Shown: piece by piece, positions 50,869 through 53,937 of the stretch | Position numbering within the stretch: the stretch's first letter is position 1 | Layout: each line of letters opens with the position of its first letter | Assembly (NCBI GenBank): GCA_029062895.1 | Contig: JAIDPF010000040.1 | Span: 1 to 53,937 of the forward strand | Direction of reading: 5' to 3' | DNA length: 53,937 nucleotides | Source of the DNA: Lachnospiraceae bacterium | GTDB taxonomy: Bacteria; Bacillota; Clostridia; Lachnospirales; Lachnospiraceae | Program-made: the position numbers and the translations under genes | Notes under the pieces: model-generated | What the model was told of the DNA's origin: nothing | Seen by the model: only the letters and a program-made list of their open reading frames with translations | Databases searched by the model: none

Positions 50869-52071
50869 ATGAATTCAGAAAATACATCAGATCGCAATCA
50901 AAATGACCAAAGTAGTCCCCGGATTCCCAAACGCCTTGTGATCCTTGGTTCCACAGGTTCCATTGGCAGACAGACTCTGGAGGTCGTCAGGGAACAGGGT
51001 GGACTTAATATTGTTGCGCTTGCTGCGGGAAGCAATATAGCTTTGATGGAGGAGCAGATCCGGGAATTTCATCCTGCATATGCCGTGATGTGGGAGGAGA
51101 AGGCGGCGGAGGAACTGCAGGAAAAACTTTCTGACCAGAATGTAAAGATATTATCCGGTATGGAAGGTCTTTTAGAGATCTCATCTCTTGAAGCATATGA
51201 TGTGTTAGTTACGGCGATTGTGGGTATGATAGGAATAAGACCGACGATTGCTGCAATCAAAGCAGGAAAAATGATTGCGTTGGCAAACAAAGAAACACTT
51301 GTAACGGCTGGACATATAATTATGCCGCTGGCAAAACGTATGGGTGTGCCTATCCTGCCGGTGGATTCGGAACACAGCGCCATCTTCCAGTCGATGAACG
51401 GGGAACCAAGGGAGCGGATATCAAGGCTTTGGCTGACAGCCTCAGGCGGACCATTTCGCGGCAGGAAGCGCGAGGAGCTGGCTGATGTCAGAGTAGAAGA
51501 TGCTTTAAAACATCCGAATTGGTCGATGGGTAGGAAGATCACGATAGATTCCGCTACTATGGTCAATAAGGGACTAGAGATCATGGAAGCGAAATGGCTG
51601 TTTCAGGTGGATTATGATCAGATCAAGGTTGTCGTGCATCCGCAGTCGATCGTTCACTCTATGGTGGAATATATGGACGGTGCATTAATCGCGCAGCTTG
51701 GCATGCCTGATATGAAGCTGCCGATACAGTATGCCTTATTTTATCCAGATAGACGGCCGACAGAGCAGAAAAAAATAGAGATTTCCATGTTATCTACACT
51801 TACTTTTGAAGAACCGCAGTGGGATACCTTTAGCGGACTTTCTCTCGCATTGAAAGCAGGCAGGGAAGGCGGGAGTATGCCGACTGTTTATAATGCGGCG
51901 AACGAAAAGGCAGTCAGTCTGTTCTTGGAGAGAAGGATCACATTTTTACAGATTCCGGAGATTATCGGAAGTTGTATGGAGCGGCATAAAAAGATAGAAA
52001 ATCCTGATGTGGATCAGATACTGGCAGTGGAGCAGGAAACTTATGAGGATATTATGAGCCGTTTTCAATAA
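50869..52071 (+). CDS. dxr: 1-deoxy-D-xylulose 5-phosphate reductoisomerase
   Basis: This 400-residue enzyme of the MEP isoprenoid pathway reduces DXP to MEP with NADPH. The nucleotide-binding V-I-L-G-S-T-G-S-I-G-R-Q-T-L, the metal-site P-V-D-S-E-H-S-A-I-F-Q and the flexible-loop T-A-S-G-G-P-F motifs are intact, as is the late HPNWSMGRKITIDSATMVNKG (in blocks). ATG 50869 adds a polar ~22-residue N-terminal extension before the first strand and has a weak ribosome-binding site. It supplies precursors for the UppS product. Confidence 0.96.
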   Translation: MNSENTSDRNQNDQSSPRIPKRLVILGSTGSIGRQTLEVVREQGGLNIVALAAGSNIALMEEQIREFHPAYAVMWEEKAAEELQEKLSDQNVKILSGMEGLLEISSLEAYDVLVTAIVGMIGIRPTIAAIKAGKMIALANKETLVTAGHIIMPLAKRMGVPILPVDSEHSAIFQSMNGEPRERISRLWLTASGGPFRGRKREELADVRVEDALKHPNWSMGRKITIDSATMVNKGLEIMEAKWLFQVDYDQIKVVVHPQSIVHSMVEYMDGALIAQLGMPDMKLPIQYALFYPDRRPTEQKKIEISMLSTLTFEEPQWDTFSGLSLALKAGREGGSMPTVYNAANEKAVSLFLERRITFLQIPEIIGSCMERHKKIENPDVDQILAVEQETYEDIMSRFQ

Positions 52072-52103
52072 AATTGTTTGAGATTGCAAGGAGTGTAGTT
52101 ATT

Positions 52104-53186
52104 TTGTCATCCATGTTTATTACGATTATTTCATTTATCATTATATTTACCGTTGTTGTGGTTGCTCATGAATTTGGACATTTCCTGATCGCGAGACAGA
52201 ATGGAATCAAGGTGAATGAATTTGCGATTGGTATGGGTCCTGTGATTTTTAAGAAGATGATCAGGGGGACACGTTTTGTCATACGGCTTCTGCCCATCGG
52301 TGGGGCATGCATGTTTGAAGGCGAGGACGGTAACTATGAGAACGAGGAAGATCAAGAGACACCGGAAATTGCTAAAGAAGGATCATTTAATGCGGCGCCG
52401 GTATGGGGACGTATTGCAACGGTTCTTGCCGGACCTATTTTCAATATCCTTCTGGCATATCTCCTTTCGTTATTTCTCTGTTGGTTTTGTGGTTCCGATC
52501 TCCCTACGGTGAAAGAAGTTACCGAAGGTTATCCAGCGGAGACCGCGGGTATGCAGGCGGGAGACCGAATTATCAAGATGGATCATCAGACGATTCATCT
52601 TTGGAGAGAGATCAGCGTGCTTTCCTATATCAGCGACGGGAGTCCGGTGGAGGTGACTTATGAGCGGAACGGACAGCAGTATGAGACAATGATTACGCCA
52701 ATATATTCTGCCGAGGACGGTCGGTTTTATTATGGTTTTGTGGGCAGTGGAGAGTATATTGACTGCGACAATCTTAGTGTATTTAAATACAGCTGGTATG
52801 AGGTGCGTTATTGGCTTATATCTACGGTACAGAGTCTTGAGTATATGATTCATGGCAGGGCATCTGCGGAGGATATCGCCGGACCGGTAGGAGTTGCTAC
52901 GGTTATAGGCGACACGGTGGAACAGACGGTGGATAAGGGCGCGTTTATCGTGATCTTGGAGATGGTCAATATCGCTGTGCTTTTAAGTGTCAATCTTGGG
53001 GTTTTAAATCTGCTTCCAATTCCGGCGCTGGACGGGGGAAGACTGGTCTTCTTACTGATCGAAGCAGTCCGTGGAAAACGGGTGCCGCCAGAGAAGGAGG
53101 GACTGGTGCACATGGTTGGCTTCGTGCTGCTGATGCTGCTGATGGTATTTGTTTTGTATAACGATATCATGCGGATTATCGGTTGA
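52104..53186 (+). CDS. rseP: Site-2 zinc metalloprotease RseP (RIP family)
   Basis: The protein has 360 residues. Zinc site H-E-F-G-H (H22, E23, H26) lies in the first membrane helix, a PDZ domain occupies about 145-225, and the C-terminal membrane part has the N-L-L-P-I-P-A-L-D-G-G motif with the third zinc ligand. RseP cleaves anti-sigma factors or signal peptides within the membrane. I prefer TTG 52104, which has AAGGAG 10 nt upstream; an in-frame TTG at 52074 would put that site inside the gene. Confidence 0.95.
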   Translation: MSSMFITIISFIIIFTVVVVAHEFGHFLIARQNGIKVNEFAIGMGPVIFKKMIRGTRFVIRLLPIGGACMFEGEDGNYENEEDQETPEIAKEGSFNAAPVWGRIATVLAGPIFNILLAYLLSLFLCWFCGSDLPTVKEVTEGYPAETAGMQAGDRIIKMDHQTIHLWREISVLSYISDGSPVEVTYERNGQQYETMITPIYSAEDGRFYYGFVGSGEYIDCDNLSVFKYSWYEVRYWLISTVQSLEYMIHGRASAEDIAGPVGVATVIGDTVEQTVDKGAFIVILEMVNIAVLLSVNLGVLNLLPIPALDGGRLVFLLIEAVRGKRVPPEKEGLVHMVGFVLLMLLMVFVLYNDIMRIIG

Positions 53187-53240
53187 TGTGTACAAGAAAA
53201 ATTCATTAATAAAATTTATTGTGAATAAGAGGTTTGGTTA

Positions 53241-53489
53241 ATGAAAAAAAACAAGTTAATTTTCTTTATTATGTTGTCAATAGTTGCTATAGTTTCCATT
53301 GGTATTATCATGCACAGGAAAGCTTTGAATGAGGATAATAGCAATGAAACATCTTACAGCTATGAAGAAACAGAGTCGGAAGATGAGACATCTTATGTGG
53401 AAACATTTTACAGCTATGAAGAAACAGAACTGAGTAATGAACCGGGAGAACCATCTTCTGAAAATTTTATGCCGATAGAATTAAAGTAA
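53241..53489 (+). CDS. Small membrane-anchored peptide with internal repeat
   Basis: The protein has 82 residues: a lysine start, one membrane segment (about 6-24), and an exported Ser/Thr/Glu/Tyr-rich tail with two copies of Y-S-Y-E-E-T-E. The repeat is exact at DNA level: 53354-53374 equals 53408-53428 (21 nt, 54 bp apart), so the duplication is recent or selected. I do not recognise a family. It lies 54 nt after rseP; whether it is processed by RseP is only a guess. Confidence 0.6.
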   Translation: MKKNKLIFFIMLSIVAIVSIGIIMHRKALNEDNSNETSYSYEETESEDETSYVETFYSYEETELSNEPGEPSSENFMPIELK

Positions 53490-53813
53490 AGTTTATTTTT
53501 GCAGATTTTTTGCTTAAGTATTCTCTTTATTAAAGAGTAAGTGATCGTCTTTGATTGAGGGAAAAGTTTTTGATGTTTTGGTAAAAGAGTCTTGTGTTTT
53601 TATGTTTTTGCGTCTATAATATACCTACAACATTTCAAATGTTCATACGGTCATTCTGACCGGCTGCGTTTCGCAGTTCCTATCCACTATAGTTGAGTAA
53701 CTATAATAATCGTTGTGAGCGGAGTAATATTTTTCGTGCTGATACGGGCGGTTTGTATTGCGGCTGCTTGAAAACGATCATGAAATGATCATGAGAGAAA
53801 GGAGGAACTATGT
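53490..53813. other. 324-nt gene-free region: promoter and hairpin array before the last gene
   Basis: No coding frame is credible. It contains an A/T-rich inverted pair (CTCTT/AAGAG around 53525), a sigma-A-type promoter at 53592-53620, then five short stems in 160 nt: ACATTT-C-AAATGT (53630-53642), CGGTCA-TTC-TGACCG (53648-53662), CTGCG-TTT-CGCAG (53664-53676), TATAGTT-GAGT-AACTATA (53688-53705) and GATCAT-GAA-ATGATC (53776-53790). The last stem ends 8 nt before the ribosome-binding site. Confidence 0.7.
53592..53620 (+). promoter_or_regulatory. Promoter upstream of the terminal partial gene
   Basis: TTGTGT (53592-53597), 17-nt spacer, TATAAT (53615-53620). The transcript would begin with the hairpin array and have a leader of about 185 nt. 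Confidence 0.6.
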
Positions 53814-53937
53814 GTGCAGACTTATGGCTGTTTATATGAAAAGGGACAGCGGGAATCGAATCAGGATTCCATTGCGCTGCATAAGATTGTGACATTGTAT
53901 GGTATCTCTCTTATAAACATATCCGAGAAAACGAGAA
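53814..53937 (+). CDS. N-terminus of a probable PP2C-type serine/threonine phosphatase (3' partial)
   Basis: From GTG 53814, which has AAAGGAGG 8 nt upstream, 41 codons stay open to the window end. The peptide starts Q-T-Y-G-C-L-Y-E-K-G-Q-R-E-S-N-Q-D-S. A G-x-R-x-x-N-Q-D-S pattern at the N-terminus is the first metal-binding motif of bacterial PP2C phosphatases. The other frames from nearby ATG and GTG codons close within a few dozen codons. Only the start is visible, so the family call is tentative. Confidence 0.5.
   Translation, partial: MQTYGCLYEKGQRESNQDSIALHKIVTLYGISLINISEKTR

Noticed and set aside
1-53937. tRNA, rRNA, CRISPR arrays, insertion-sequence transposases, prophage or defence genes
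   Set aside because: I saw no cloverleaf, ribosomal RNA core, regularly spaced repeat-spacer array, transposase, integrase or restriction/toxin gene in any frame examined.

Overview
The window is a low-to-mid GC, Gram-positive chromosome segment in which every recognised gene lies on the + strand. Gene content and order match a motile member of the Lachnospiraceae (Clostridia). The evidence is a Bacillus/Clostridium-type fla/che operon with fliY, flbD/swrD, cheC, cheD and sigD, a clostridial gene of the TIGR02530 type after flgD, a FapA/DUF342 protein, and the Firmicute order pyrH-frr-uppS-cdsA-dxr-rseP. The genus cannot be fixed from sequence reading alone.

Layout. (1) 1-30866 is one long fla/che operon whose 5' end lies outside the window. 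Its order is fliH(partial)-fliI-fliJ-ylxF-like-fliK-flgD-TIGR02530-flgE-flbD-motA-motB-fliL-fliM-fliY-fliO-fliP-fliQ-fliR-flhB-flhA-flhF-flhG-PilZ-cheB-like-cheA-cheW-cheC-cheD-(membrane protein)-sigD-fapA-(unknown)-DUF6115/SwrB-like-(MltG-like domain protein). It encodes the export ATPase and export gate, hook assembly, stator, C-ring, polar GTPase/ATPase pair, c-di-GMP brake, chemotaxis signalling core and the flagellar sigma factor. No cheY or cheR is present, and the CheB has no receiver domain. (2) 30867-31286 is a gene-free stretch with a strong terminator, a 98-nt near-perfect palindrome and a three-copy 20-bp phased repeat, followed by an unrecognised gene. (3) 32025-33891 is rpsB-tsf with its own promoter and terminator. 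(4) 34017-47736 is a 13.7-kb accessory block: galactokinase, a degenerate-GGDEF/EAL protein, an MMPL/RND transporter, a large GLUG-repeat surface protein, DegV, a GH5 lipoprotein, a polysaccharide deacetylase and a bactofilin with a long acidic tail. It separates rpsB-tsf from its usual partners pyrH-frr. (5) 47798-53186 is pyrH-frr-uppS-cdsA-dxr-rseP (UMP kinase, ribosome recycling, isoprenoid and phospholipid precursors, site-2 protease). (6) 53241-53937 holds a small repeat-bearing exported peptide, a hairpin array, and the first 41 codons of what looks like a PP2C-type phosphatase.

The most unusual signal is between the genes. A set of structured, palindromic sequences sits between stop codons and the next start. 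One 32-bp palindrome occurs twice (24658 and 29960). One hairpin-plus-AUGGNGGAU motif occurs three times (30066, 42726, 47746) with a compensatory base-pair change. Two elements of about 125 bp (motA-motB and pyrH-frr) are bounded by short direct repeats, as an insertion would leave. These look like a small-element or RNA family that has colonised intergenic gaps, including gaps inside the flagellar operon. The flbD gene also appears to use the rare start codon AUU behind a near-perfect Shine-Dalgarno sequence.
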